Assembly: GCA_023427085.1 (NCBI GenBank)
Contig: JAEZBO010000134.1
Location: 1-42,643, forward strand
From: Pseudomonadota bacterium
Lineage (GTDB): Bacteria; Pseudomonadota; Gammaproteobacteria; Burkholderiales; Burkholderiaceae_B
Reading direction: 5' to 3'
Length of the DNA: 42,643 bases
Shown here: positions 8,808-16,530 of the stretch, piece after piece
Layout: each line of letters begins with the position of its first letter
Position numbering within the stretch: position 1 is the first letter of the stretch
The notes under the pieces: model-generated
What the model was told of the DNA's origin: nothing
Database searches by the model: none
What the model saw: the letters and a program-made list of their open reading frames with translations, nothing else
Translations under genes and position numbers: made by a program

Positions 8808-8928
8808 CCGGGCCGCGGGGCGGTCGCCGCTAGGTTTCGGCGATAGCGGCATCTTGCCGCAGGCCTTGTGGACGGACGGGTTTGGCGAGACAGTACGGGT
8901 TGACCGACTCGACCCTGGCCACCCCGCC

Positions 8929-9552
8929 ATGTACACCCCCACGCATTTCGCCGAGACCCGACCCGAGGCACTGGCCCAGCTGATCCACGCGCATCCGCTG
9001 GGCGTGCTGGTACGGCATGGCGCCGACGGCCTGGACGCCGACCACATCCCCTTCGAATTCGACCCGGCTGCCGGCCAGCACGGCGTGCTGACGGCGCACG
9101 TCGCGCGCGCCAACCCGCTGTGGCAGTCCTGTCCGCCCGATACGCCGGTGATGGTGATCTTCCGCGGCGCGCAGGCCTATATCTCGCCGAACTGGTATCC
9201 CAGCAAGCACGAGACCCACAAGCAGGTGCCCACCTGGAACTACGAAGTCGTGCATGCCCACGGCCGGCTGACCGTGCACGACGACGAACGTTTCGTGCGC
9301 GGCATGGTGGCGCGGCTGACGCGGCGCCACGAGGCCGCCGAACCGCGGCCCTGGAAGATGGGCGACTCGGCGCCCGAGTTCATCGACCAGATGCTGCAGC
9401 ACATCGTCGGCATCGAAATCACCGTCACCGCGCTGCAGGGCAAACGCAAGATCGGCCAGAACCGCGAGCCGCGCGACCGCCTCGGCGCGGCCGACGCGCT
9501 GGCGGCGCGCGGTGATCACGAATTGGCGGATGCGATGCGGCAACAGCGCTGA
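8929..9552 (+). CDS. PaiB-like FMN-binding protein (negative transcriptional regulator family)
   Basis: 207 residues, the usual length of the family named after Bacillus PaiB, a flavin-reductase-like split-barrel protein proposed to repress protease and sporulation genes. The start MYTPTHFAE at 8929 matches family N-termini; the open frame upstream is discarded. YISPNWYPSKHETHKQVPTW near residues 84-103 is the strongest signature, and GIEITVTALQGKRKIGQNR near 162-180 is the second. The PaiA acetyltransferase partner is not next door, so a PaiAB pair is absent here. Whether it binds DNA is doubtful for the family; binding of FMN or haem is likelier. Confidence 0.9.
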   Translation: MYTPTHFAETRPEALAQLIHAHPLGVLVRHGADGLDADHIPFEFDPAAGQHGVLTAHVARANPLWQSCPPDTPVMVIFRGAQAYISPNWYPSKHETHKQVPTWNYEVVHAHGRLTVHDDERFVRGMVARLTRRHEAAEPRPWKMGDSAPEFIDQMLQHIVGIEITVTALQGKRKIGQNREPRDRLGAADALAARGDHELADAMRQQR

Positions 9553-9651
9553 CCAGGTCTGCATCCAGCACTCGGATCGGCTGCTGCATTCGAGCGCGGC
9601 ACGATCCATGCGCGCGCATCTGATCTGTTGACGCGGGTACCGGGCGCCACG

Positions 9652-10123
9652 CTAGGGGGCCTGGGAACCTGGCTCGCGCTGACCCGGCAAAAGATCTGAC
9701 GGCGCGGCCAGTTCGCGCTCGATGGCCTGGACGCCCTGCACCACGATGCCGTGGTCGTCGATGACCGAGTAGTGCACCGGCTCGCTCGCGTCCCGGCCCG
9801 TGGCGTGGCCGGCCGGCAGCGGCACGTCCACGCTGGCGCCGGGCGCGATCATGTCCGGCACCGGCAGCACCTGCGCCGCCGGATCGTCGCGGCCGCTGCC
9901 CAGCACCAGCTCGACCAGCGTCTGGTGGACCGGTGTCGGATTGCTGATGCGCAGCACCGCCTGCGCACCCTCGCCGCGCAAGGTGAAACGCAGCGCCTCG
10001 TGGACGCCGGGCTCGACCTGCATCCCCGCGGGACGCACGAATACCTTCACGCGCGTGCGGAGCGGCCAGCACCAAGACGGGCAGCCAGGCAGGCAGCTTC
10101 AAGCGCACGGTGACGCAAGGCAT
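9652..10123 (-). pseudogene. second fimbrial chaperone, N-terminal domain deleted and frame shifted
   Basis: An ATG at 10123, five bases after the adhesin stop, opens a good signal peptide (MPCVTVRLKLPAWLPVLVLAA). Directly after it, around 10058-10060, the sequence jumps to RTRVKVFVRP, the hinge motif where the two domains of PapD-like chaperones join (compare RTRLKVFYRP in the intact chaperone of this operon), but one base out of frame. From there the complete C-terminal domain reads through to TAG at 9652, including HYSVIDDHG, equivalent to RYSVINDHG in the intact copy. About 105 residues carrying the subunit-binding N-terminal domain are missing. A product could only start at an internal GTG (10050) and would have no export signal. 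Either a real deletion remnant or a sequencing/assembly deletion. Confidence 0.8.
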
Positions 10124-10128
10124 GGCGG

Positions 10129-11238
10129 CTACCGGTAGTCGAGCGTGAACGTCACCGCCGACCGCACGCTGCCGCTCGAGACCGTGGCCGCGATCTGGTA
10201 CAGCGAGGCCTGCAGCGGCACGACATGGCTGTTGACCATCGACGCGTCGTAGTCGGTCAGCGGATAGACGGTGCCGAACGCCAGCGGCTGGCCGGCACGG
10301 TCGGCCAACTGGATGCCGACGCCGCGGGCCGTCGACGAGGCCGCCAGCGCGACGACCCCCTGCGCGGCGTTCACGACACGGGTGGTGGGTGCGAAGCTGT
10401 AGCCGATGCTGTCGTAGCCGGCCGGGCAGTTGTTCAGCCGCAGGTCGAAGGGCGTCGTGGCGACGAGGCTGCCGACCCCTCTGAACAAGCTGGCCGCCAC
10501 GGTCGGAAACACCACGTTCACGTCCGGCGTGGTGCAGGTGCCGCCCGCGATCAGGCTGACGCTGCCCGAGCGCAACTGCGCGATGCGATAGGTATTGGCG
10601 CCCGACGAGCTTGCGCCAGCGTGCGTCTGATAATGCCGCAGGTACATCGGGTCGACGATCGTGACGCTGGCGGGCAAGGCAGCGCTGCCGCGCCGCACCA
10701 GCCGGATCTGCACGTCGGCGCCGACGACGAAGGGCTGGCCATCGCCGTAGGTGATCGGAAACGACATCGGTGGCACCTGCAGGCCGCCGCTGCCGATCGT
10801 CAGCGGCGTCCAGTCCGACACCCGGCCGCCGACGGTGAAGCGCCAGCGGGCGATGTAGTTCAGTTGGGCGTTGTTGGTCCGGTAGATGCGGTGGGCCTGG
10901 CCGTCCACATCCATGAGCCCTTCGCTTTGATAAGGCGGATAGCCTTGCACCGACAGCTGGACCGAACCCGCCTGCTGCAGCGCCGTCCGTGGCGTGCACC
11001 GCCACGCGGCGGCGTTGGGCGCATTCAGCCAGGGACCGAACACATCACGGCCCTGGGTCGGGCGCGGCACGAAGATCGTCGCCGGCTCGAAATATTGATA
11101 GACCTGGCTGCCCGACACGCTGCCATCGCGCTGGCAATCGGCCCAGGTGCCGTCGGCCTGGGCCGCGCCCGCGATCAATGCCAGCACCGCGACGGCCCAG
11201 CGGCCGCGGTGCTGGCGCCGTGGGGGTTCGACTCTCAT
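10129..11238 (-). CDS. fimbrial tip adhesin (FimD-like in Bordetella naming)
   Basis: 369 residues, the last intact gene of the chaperone-usher operon. ATG at 11238 follows AAAGGAG with five bases between and starts one base after the usher stop. The signal peptide ends at AQA near residue 28. Residues ~30-220 form a beta-rich, Tyr/Trp-rich domain with two early cysteines, the likely receptor-binding domain. Residues ~225-369 are pilin-like, with Cys in GGTCTTP and NNCPAGYD forming the usual pilin disulfide, and the end SAVTFTLDYR is the C-terminal strand recognised by the chaperone. The size (about twice a subunit) and position after the usher define it as the tip adhesin. The host receptor is unknown. 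Confidence 0.87.
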   Translation of the reverse strand: MRVEPPRRQHRGRWAVAVLALIAGAAQADGTWADCQRDGSVSGSQVYQYFEPATIFVPRPTQGRDVFGPWLNAPNAAAWRCTPRTALQQAGSVQLSVQGYPPYQSEGLMDVDGQAHRIYRTNNAQLNYIARWRFTVGGRVSDWTPLTIGSGGLQVPPMSFPITYGDGQPFVVGADVQIRLVRRGSAALPASVTIVDPMYLRHYQTHAGASSSGANTYRIAQLRSGSVSLIAGGTCTTPDVNVVFPTVAASLFRGVGSLVATTPFDLRLNNCPAGYDSIGYSFAPTTRVVNAAQGVVALAASSTARGVGIQLADRAGQPLAFGTVYPLTDYDASMVNSHVVPLQASLYQIAATVSSGSVRSAVTFTLDYR

Positions 11239-11239
11239 C

Positions 11240-13807
11240 TCAACTCCTTTGCGGCGACGGCTCACACGTCGCCGCGATGTCACGAAAACCCGCCGCGCGG
11301 GGCGGGCCGGCTTGCGACAGGTCATAGGCCACGAAGCAGCGGCTGGCCGCGTCGTCGCCCCACCGGATCTGCAGCGTCCCTTGCGCCTGCGACAGTCGCA
11401 ACAGCGCCTGGCCGGCTTGCGCGACGTAGCCGACATGGCGGCATTGCGCATCGAGCACGCTGGCGCCGAACGGCACGGCCTGGCCTTGCGCGGCGACCAG
11501 CGTCATCAACAGCGAATAACCGCGTTCGGTCTCGAAGCGCATCAGCGCGATGGCGCCGGCGGTGGGCGCCAGATTCCTGCTGGTTTCCTTGAGCGCCACG
11601 TCGGTCGACACGCCCTGCGGGTCGATCTCCAGCGTGTTCTGCCGATACGGGCTCAGATAGGGCACGATGGCGCGTCCCCGACGATCCAGCCGCAGGCCGC
11701 TGTGGTGGCTCACGCGCGCGCCCTCGGCATCACGCGCCTCGATCAGCGCGGCGGTGTCGCTCAGCATCGGACCCAGCACGACGCCGCCCGCATAAAGCAC
11801 CAGCCCGCCGGACGCGCTGGCGCTGTATTGGCGGTAGCCACTGCCCGCCGAGGCGCTGGCACCCAGATGCGCAAACGGCGCGGACCACGAGGCCGAAGCG
11901 CCGCCCATGCTGCTGCGCGCGCCCGGCCGGCTGTCGATCGAGCTGGCATACGCGCTGTAGAAGAGCTGGCTGTCGCTGCCGGCCACGCCGGACAGCGTGG
12001 TCTGGACGCCGCGCGACTGATTGTCGCGGTTCAGGTTGACGCTCAGGTTGGGCGACCGCGCGGCCGATCCAAGCGGCATCGACAAGGTCAGCGCCACCTG
12101 GTTGTTCCACGCACCGGATTGAAGATTGCGCGTGCGCCCGGCACTGATGCCGTAGCCGATCCTGCCGTACTGGTTGTTGTATTGGACCTGGAACTCGGTG
12201 TCGACGCCGGCGCGACGCCAGTAGTCCTGCCGCGAGGCGTTAAGGCTCAGCGTGCCCCAGCCCGGCGGCAAGCTCTGCGACAGGCTGAGCTGGAACCGGT
12301 TGCGCCGGTTGTCCAGCGCAGACAGATAGGCCCAATGCGGCCGGCCACCTGCCCCGCCACGCAGCTGGAAGGCCTCGTTGGCGTCGTAATAGCCGGCGCT
12401 CGAGTACCGATAGGTCGCCAGCGTGACGTTGGTCTGCGTCACCGGCAGGATCTTCGCGTAGGCCAGCCGGATGCTGTGGCCACGATGCTTGCCGCCCGCG
12501 TCAAGGTCGCTGCGCGCAACCGTCAGGTCGGACGACAGCGCACCCAGCCGGGTATTCAAGCCCACGCCGCCGGCGGCCGCCTGGTAGCCCTCGGCGCCGA
12601 TCAACCCGCCATAGCCGGTCACGACGTTCGACACACCATGACGCAGGGTCGCCATGACAATCGAGGGATCGTGGTCGAGATAGGTGTTGCGGTAGCGCCC
12701 CGCCATCAGGCTGTAGCGCGTGACACCGGGCCGCAGCAGCTCGGGGATCGATGCGAACGCCACGGTGTAGGACTGCTCGCTGCCATCGGCCTCGGTGACC
12801 CGCACCAACAGATCGCCGCCCATCCCGGTCGGATACAGGTCATCGATCAGGAACGGACCCGGCGGCACCGAGGTTTCGTAGATGACGTTGCCTTGCTGGC
12901 TGATGCGAACCCGCGCATTGCTGTTGGCGAAGCCCTGCACGATGGGCGCGAAGCCGCGCCGCGAATCCTCGTACATCTGGTCTTCGGACGCCAGCTGCAC
13001 GCCGCGAAAACTCAGGCTGTCGAAGATCCGCCCTTCGGTGATCGCGTCGCCCAGGGTCAGCTTGCTGCGCCACGGCGAGATGCCGCGTTCGGCGTAGGCC
13101 GCGATACCCTGGTAGCCCGTCTCGCGCCGATTGCCGGCATTGAGCGCGCCGCGGTAACGCAGGCGCCACGGCCCGGCGTTGAAGCCCGCGCGCAGCCCCA
13201 GATAATGGGTGGACTCGCTGCCCCAGGACGGCAGCCTGGCATTACGGGTGTGGTAACCCAGATAGTCGTATTGCAGCGTGCCGGCGGTGATGCCGTGATC
13301 CCACTGCGCGGGGTCGACATAACCGCGCGCGGCCCGCTGCAGCAATATCTGCGGCGCCGTCACCGCAACGCTCAGTTGCTGGCTGTCGACCACGGCTCGG
13401 GCGCCCGGCACGATCTGCGCCAGCGGCCGGCAGACCGGGCCGCTGCGCAAGGCCGCCAGGGTCTCGGGCGAGAGCGCATCGAGATCCAGGCCCAGCCTGC
13501 TCAGCAACGCCGCATCGAAACATGGCAGCGTGGTGCCGTCGCGGCTGCCGTCGGGGCGACCGAAGCGCACCGAATGGCGGCCTTTCCAGGCCTCGTTCAA
13601 CATCACGTCGACACGGTGCTCGCCGGCGGGCATCTGGCCGCTGCGCGAGAACATGCCGATATCGACCGGCGAACGCAGGAACGCCGCGTCGAACTCGACC
13701 AGCGCCTGCGCTTGCAGGCTGCAGGGCAGGCTCAGGCAGACGCCGATCAGCGCGGACCTTCCGGCCCGGGTCGATCCAGACCCCTTACATCGGACAGCTG
13801 GTCGCAT
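11240..13807 (-). CDS. fimbrial outer-membrane usher (FimC-like in Bordetella naming)
   Basis: 855-residue outer-membrane usher that receives chaperone-subunit complexes and threads the pilus. Domain order is the family's: signal peptide (1-35, ending LQAQA), N-terminal periplasmic domain opening LVEFDAAFLRS, a 24-strand barrel in the middle with the plug domain around VIYETSVPPGPFLIDDLYPT (about 300-320), and two C-terminal domains, including a cysteine pair (QCRHVGY and RCFVAYDL). Start ATG at 13807 overlaps the chaperone end by 23 bases; an ATG at 13837 is possible but has no ribosome site. Translation is probably coupled to the chaperone. Length is normal for ushers. Confidence 0.93.
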   Translation of the reverse strand: MRPAVRCKGSGSTRAGRSALIGVCLSLPCSLQAQALVEFDAAFLRSPVDIGMFSRSGQMPAGEHRVDVMLNEAWKGRHSVRFGRPDGSRDGTTLPCFDAALLSRLGLDLDALSPETLAALRSGPVCRPLAQIVPGARAVVDSQQLSVAVTAPQILLQRAARGYVDPAQWDHGITAGTLQYDYLGYHTRNARLPSWGSESTHYLGLRAGFNAGPWRLRYRGALNAGNRRETGYQGIAAYAERGISPWRSKLTLGDAITEGRIFDSLSFRGVQLASEDQMYEDSRRGFAPIVQGFANSNARVRISQQGNVIYETSVPPGPFLIDDLYPTGMGGDLLVRVTEADGSEQSYTVAFASIPELLRPGVTRYSLMAGRYRNTYLDHDPSIVMATLRHGVSNVVTGYGGLIGAEGYQAAAGGVGLNTRLGALSSDLTVARSDLDAGGKHRGHSIRLAYAKILPVTQTNVTLATYRYSSAGYYDANEAFQLRGGAGGRPHWAYLSALDNRRNRFQLSLSQSLPPGWGTLSLNASRQDYWRRAGVDTEFQVQYNNQYGRIGYGISAGRTRNLQSGAWNNQVALTLSMPLGSAARSPNLSVNLNRDNQSRGVQTTLSGVAGSDSQLFYSAYASSIDSRPGARSSMGGASASWSAPFAHLGASASAGSGYRQYSASASGGLVLYAGGVVLGPMLSDTAALIEARDAEGARVSHHSGLRLDRRGRAIVPYLSPYRQNTLEIDPQGVSTDVALKETSRNLAPTAGAIALMRFETERGYSLLMTLVAAQGQAVPFGASVLDAQCRHVGYVAQAGQALLRLSQAQGTLQIRWGDDAASRCFVAYDLSQAGPPRAAGFRDIAATCEPSPQRS

Positions 13808-14549
13808 TCTCGCCCTGTCCCCAAGTGTCGCCGCCATGGTCGTTGATGACGCTGTATCGCACCGCCATGTCCGAGGACGGATTGCCCGTCATGCGCAGTG
13901 CAAAGGCACGGTGTCCGCCGGGACCGATCATGCGGTCCTGTTCGCGCAGCAGTTCGCCGACGACGCTGCCGTCCGCCCGCTCGAGCGCGGCCCGGCGAAA
14001 CGTCACGTGAAACGGCGACGGGTTGCGTGCGTGGAGCTTTTCCGACGCTGCGTCGTAGCGGAAACACAGGTGTTCGTGAGCCCGCTCCGCGCCGCTGGCC
14101 AGCGCCACCGGCCGATAGAACACTTTCAGCCGCGTGCGAAACGAGAACATCAGCAGGTTGTCGCCGGCGGCCAGATTCGCGCTGGGCTTGGGCGGCACTT
14201 CGACGACGTTCAGCCAGTACAGGGTTTCCCGCTGCCGCTCGGGCACGCCGTCCTTGCGGATCAGCCGGATCGCCTGGCCGGCGCCGGGGTCGATCCTGAC
14301 CACCGGCGGCGTCAGGATGAACGGCGACGTCGCACCCTCGGGCGTCGCGGCGAAATCGCCGTCGTCGACCCATACCTGCGCCAGCACCGCCTGCTCGCCC
14401 ACGTTGCGCAGTTGCACGGTGGTTTCGTTGGCGGCTTCATTGAAGATGACACGCGTGCCATTGACGACGATCGCGGCCTGCGAGGAGGACAGGCCTCCCC
14501 ACAGGACCAGCGTCGCGAGATACCTGACTGATCCGTGGATCCTTCTCAT
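13785..14549 (-). CDS. periplasmic fimbrial chaperone, PapD-like (FimB-like)
   Basis: 254 residues. The signal peptide ends after SSSQA (~residue 25). The N-terminal Ig domain contains GTRVIFNEAANETTVQLRN and the subunit-binding strand region ending LYWLNVVEVPPKPS; FRTRLKVFYRP is the inter-domain hinge. The C-terminal domain reads NPSPFHVTFRRAAL and RYSVINDHGG. It caps subunits in the periplasm by donor-strand complementation and delivers them to the usher. Start ATG 14549 has no strong Shine-Dalgarno. The stop lies within the usher start region. An 86-base gap with a hairpin separates it from the major subunit, which would lower its expression relative to the subunit. Confidence 0.92.
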   Translation of the reverse strand: MRRIHGSVRYLATLVLWGGLSSSQAAIVVNGTRVIFNEAANETTVQLRNVGEQAVLAQVWVDDGDFAATPEGATSPFILTPPVVRIDPGAGQAIRLIRKDGVPERQRETLYWLNVVEVPPKPSANLAAGDNLLMFSFRTRLKVFYRPVALASGAERAHEHLCFRYDAASEKLHARNPSPFHVTFRRAALERADGSVVGELLREQDRMIGPGGHRAFALRMTGNPSSDMAVRYSVINDHGGDTWGQGENATSCPM

Positions 14550-14592
14550 CGCTACAGCCGACCTATATCTGGAAATGACGATGCAGCGCCAG

Positions 14593-14622
14593 AAAGGCGA
14601 GCCGCTAGCGGCATCGCCCTTT
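14593..14622 (-). terminator. hairpin between fimbrial subunit and chaperone genes (attenuator candidate)
   Basis: On the transcript strand AAAGG-G-CGA pairs with TCG-CCTTT around an inner palindrome CCGCTAGCGG (14602-14611), giving a long stem with one bulge. There is no proper U-tract. Such intercistronic hairpins in fimbrial operons commonly stabilise the subunit mRNA or terminate part of the transcripts, keeping the chaperone and usher below the subunit. Function here is inferred. Confidence 0.55.
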
Positions 14623-14635
14623 TGGCCCGCTGCGT

Positions 14636-15172
14636 TTATTGATATTGAATGGTGTAGTCGACCCGCGAGACGACGGTGCCGGGCGTGACGTCGGCGTTGG
14701 CGTAGTAGCGGGCGTAGTAGCGCAGCGTGGCGCTGCCGGATGTGATGTCGACCGGCACGTCGCCCTGGCTGGTCAACGCGCCGACCGTGATCGGACCCTG
14801 GTCCGCGTTCAGCATCTGGATCTGCACTCCGTCGGCCGTGCCGGTGGAATTGAGCCGGCCGGAGACGGTATCGACGTCGGGTCCGACTTCGAAATGCGTG
14901 GATGCCGTGCCGAGGGTATCGCCGGTGCAGGCCGACAGGTTGATGGTGAACGGCATCGCGCCGGCCGTGCTGCCCACCTCGGGCAGCGCCGAGACCGCCA
15001 CCGACGGCAGCAGCACGGTGGCGGTGGCGGCGCTCGAATTGACGCTGACGCTGCAGGTCGTATCGGTAATCAGGCCTTGAAAGTGGATGGTGCCGTCGGC
15101 AGCCATGCTGGAGGTCGAGATCGCCGCGGCCAGCAGCGCGACGGCGTAGCCGCCATGAGTGCGCAGTTTCAA
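14636..15172 (-). CDS. major fimbrial subunit (type-1-like pilin)
   Basis: 178-residue pilin, first gene of the operon. Start is TTG at 15172, set by AAGGAG eight bases upstream; no in-frame ATG is suitably placed. Signal peptide 1-24 (ending SSMA), then ADGTIHFQGLITDTTCSV, the canonical pilin beginning with an N-terminal donor strand and Cys40, which pairs with Cys82 (NLSACTGD). The end VDYTIQYQ carries the penultimate Tyr of the C-terminal strand used for chaperone and usher contacts. Length and disulfide spacing suit Bordetella Fim2/Fim3-type subunits, though I cannot assign a serotype. Expression should be driven from the AT-rich region upstream. Confidence 0.9.
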   Translation of the reverse strand: MKLRTHGGYAVALLAAAISTSSMAADGTIHFQGLITDTTCSVSVNSSAATATVLLPSVAVSALPEVGSTAGAMPFTINLSACTGDTLGTASTHFEVGPDVDTVSGRLNSTGTADGVQIQMLNADQGPITVGALTSQGDVPVDITSGSATLRYYARYYANADVTPGTVVSRVDYTIQYQ

Positions 15173-15322
15173 CGTAAATGCTCCTTGTGGGAATCGGACA
15201 AATAAAAAGGCGATATCCCGCGGCAAGTTCAGCCAATCGGAATATCTACAGACGCCCTCTTTGTTTGCTGCGCAATCCGGCTCGAGGTTTTATCTGAGCC
15301 AGGCGACAGGCCGAGTTCCGGA

Positions 15323-15365
15323 TAGAAATTCGGTGCAAGCAAGAGCGCGCCCGACCGAAATTCTA
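15323..15365. promoter_or_regulatory. 12-bp inverted repeat (11/12), operator or stem candidate
   Basis: TAGAAATTCGGT (15323-15334) faces ACCGAAATTCTA (15354-15365) across 19 bases, with one mismatch between arms. It lies 150-190 bases upstream of the fimbrial start, where activator dimers commonly bind. The minus-strand halves contain TTTC-led heptads reminiscent of BvgA half-sites, which is only a suggestion. Confidence 0.5.
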
Positions 15366-15457
15366 GTAAGGAGATTTACTGACAACCTAAACTTTTCTTA
15401 AAAATCATCAAAGTACGAGTTGCGGATTTGATAATCTTAGGACCATGCTGATTGACG

Positions 15458-15483
15458 ATTTTTTATCGCGATATTTTTTATCG
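15458..15483. repeat. direct repeat ATTTTTTATCG, two copies 15 bases apart
   Basis: Identical 11-mers at 15458-15468 and 15473-15483 in the AT-rich stretch. The short period and T6 runs suggest curved DNA or paired protein sites upstream of the fimbrial promoter region. Confidence 0.6.
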
Positions 15484-15505
15484 AATTATCCGGTTTTTTT
15501 GTCAT

Positions 15506-15519
15506 GAACTAAGTAGTTC
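15506..15519. promoter_or_regulatory. perfect palindrome GAACTA-AG-TAGTTC
   Basis: A 6-2-6 perfect dyad immediately downstream of a T7 run. The size fits a dimeric repressor or activator site; the protein is unknown. Confidence 0.45.
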
Positions 15520-15939
15520 TTAACCAGCCGGGCGGCTTGCGCGCCGCCGCCATATCCATCGTTGTTGCCTGCTCTGGCAGGCCTGGTGCGCCGCCCCCCG
15601 CCGAAAACAGCCCTGCAGTGACGTGCCGACATGCACGATCCGAAACCGCTATTAATCGACATCGGCTTACCAAGTGAATATTATCGCCCGCCAGCAGATG
15701 CCCCGGCCGGATTATTAGTCGATCAGCCAATAATGATTTAAATTTTTATTATCTTCGGCGCAACGCAGGATTATCTAGATGAGGGTAATTGCCAGCCTGG
15801 CGGGTGCCTGCTTCCCCACGGTCGATCCGCGTCGCCGCTGACGTTGGACACAGGCACGACCCGAGTTCACCGCTGTCGATATCAGATGCTGATGAATACG
15901 CTGAAGGGAAGCTGAGTGGCCGTCGCGAGATCAGTGGCT

Positions 15940-15945
15940 TAAAAT
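15940..15945 (+). promoter_or_regulatory. candidate -10 (TAAAAT) for the toxin-antitoxin pair
   Basis: TTAAAATCAC lies 25-30 bases before the antitoxin ATG. No good -35 was found at the expected place, so confidence is low. Confidence 0.35.
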
Positions 15946-15969
15946 CACTACTTCTTCAAGGTCTTGCCC

Positions 15970-16170
15970 ATGACCATAAAATTCCCTCCGATTTCGGCCG
16001 ACGCGTCCATCGACGAGCAGGCGGTCCTTCATGACCGCTGGTTCCGTGCCAAGGTCGAGGCCAGCCTGGCCGATTCGCGCCCAAGCATTGCTCACGACGA
16101 CGTGATGGCGCAAATGGACGAACTGATCGATGCCGCGGAAAAGCGTCGGCGCGACGGCGACAGCCGTTAA
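15970..16170 (+). CDS. antitoxin of a type II toxin-antitoxin pair (RelB/ParD/StbD-like)
   Basis: 66-residue acidic, helix-rich protein with the layout of small antitoxins that precede RelE/ParE toxins: a short N-terminal DNA-binding part, then FRAKVEASLADSRPSIAH and a charged C-terminal helix (MAQMDELIDAAEKRRR) that would wrap the toxin. The start is ATG 15970 with AAGG eight bases upstream; TTG at 15964 is too close to that site. It lies 53 bases before the toxin in the same direction. It should neutralise the toxin and repress the pair's own promoter. Assignment rests on size, context and motif style; the exact antitoxin family is not certain. Confidence 0.75.
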   Translation: MTIKFPPISADASIDEQAVLHDRWFRAKVEASLADSRPSIAHDDVMAQMDELIDAAEKRRRDGDSR

Positions 16171-16223
16171 ATACATGTTCTGAATGGCCGGCACGCCACG
16201 CCTGCATAGGTCCGAGCGATCCC

Positions 16224-16499
16224 ATGCGACCTATCTTGTGGAAGACAACCGCCACCGCTGATCTTGCACGGATCGTCACTTACCTGGCCGAGCGCAGTCC
16301 TCGATCCGCCCGCGAGATACGGCAGCGCATTAAAAATGCGGTGCTGACGCTGGCACGTCACCCCCATCTTTATCGTCCCGGAAGAGTGCGCGGAACTCGC
16401 GAAATCGTCGTGCACCCGAACTACGTCATTGTCTACCGCGACTCTCGTCTGAGGATCGAAATCCTCAACGTGCTCCACGCCCGCCAGCGGTTCCCCTGA
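16224..16499 (+). CDS. RelE/ParE-superfamily toxin
   Basis: 91 residues, basic. It has the fold pattern of the superfamily: WKTTATADLARIVTYLAER (helical N-terminus), RIKNAVLTLARHPHLYRPGR in the middle, then GTREIVVHPNYVIVYR and IEILNVLHARQRFP at the end, the ReIVv..-YvivYr-...-vlHarq..P signature of ParE/RelE-type toxins. RelE members cut mRNA in the ribosome while ParE members inhibit gyrase; the ending HARQ is shared and I cannot decide between them. Ribosome site is weak. Its end is 31 bases from the convergent YaiI gene. G+C content is visibly lower than in the flanking housekeeping genes, in line with mobile origin. Confidence 0.88.
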   Translation: MRPILWKTTATADLARIVTYLAERSPRSAREIRQRIKNAVLTLARHPHLYRPGRVRGTREIVVHPNYVIVYRDSRLRIEILNVLHARQRFP

Positions 16500-16530
16500 T
16501 CGTCGCGCTGCGTCGCCGCCTGCGTTTCAG

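Larger units (their letters stand above)
15173..15969. promoter_or_regulatory. AT-rich 797-bp control region upstream of the fimbrial operon and toxin-antitoxin pair
   Basis: The longest non-coding stretch of the window and by far the most AT-rich (15380-15520 and 15700-15780 especially). It carries a near-perfect 12-bp inverted repeat, an 11-bp direct repeat, a 14-bp palindrome (each listed separately) and an ATTATT/AATAAT dyad at 15711-15734. There is no long C-tract of the kind that phase-varies Bordetella fim2/fim3 promoters (the longest run is C6 near 15594). A 73-codon minus-strand frame at 15509-15730 has no ribosome site and odd composition, and is not called. Low GC suggests a horizontally acquired or nucleoid-protein-silenced segment. 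Confidence 0.6.

Noticed and set aside
8808..8928. A PaiA partner or longer N-terminus for the PaiB-like gene
   Set aside because: The bases contain no second gene, and the family N-terminus matches the ATG at 8929.
11147..13846. 899-codon open frame on the + strand
   Set aside because: It lies antisense to the usher, is rich in Arg/Gln/His/Ala with no domain, and is a usual by-product of high GC third-position bias.
15591..15600. C6 run as a Bordetella-type fim phase-variation tract
   Set aside because: Too short to slip efficiently and over 400 bases from the fimbrial start.
15509..15730. 73-codon minus-strand frame in the AT-rich island
   Set aside because: No Shine-Dalgarno, unusual composition, and it overlaps the palindrome at 15506-15519; more likely non-coding.
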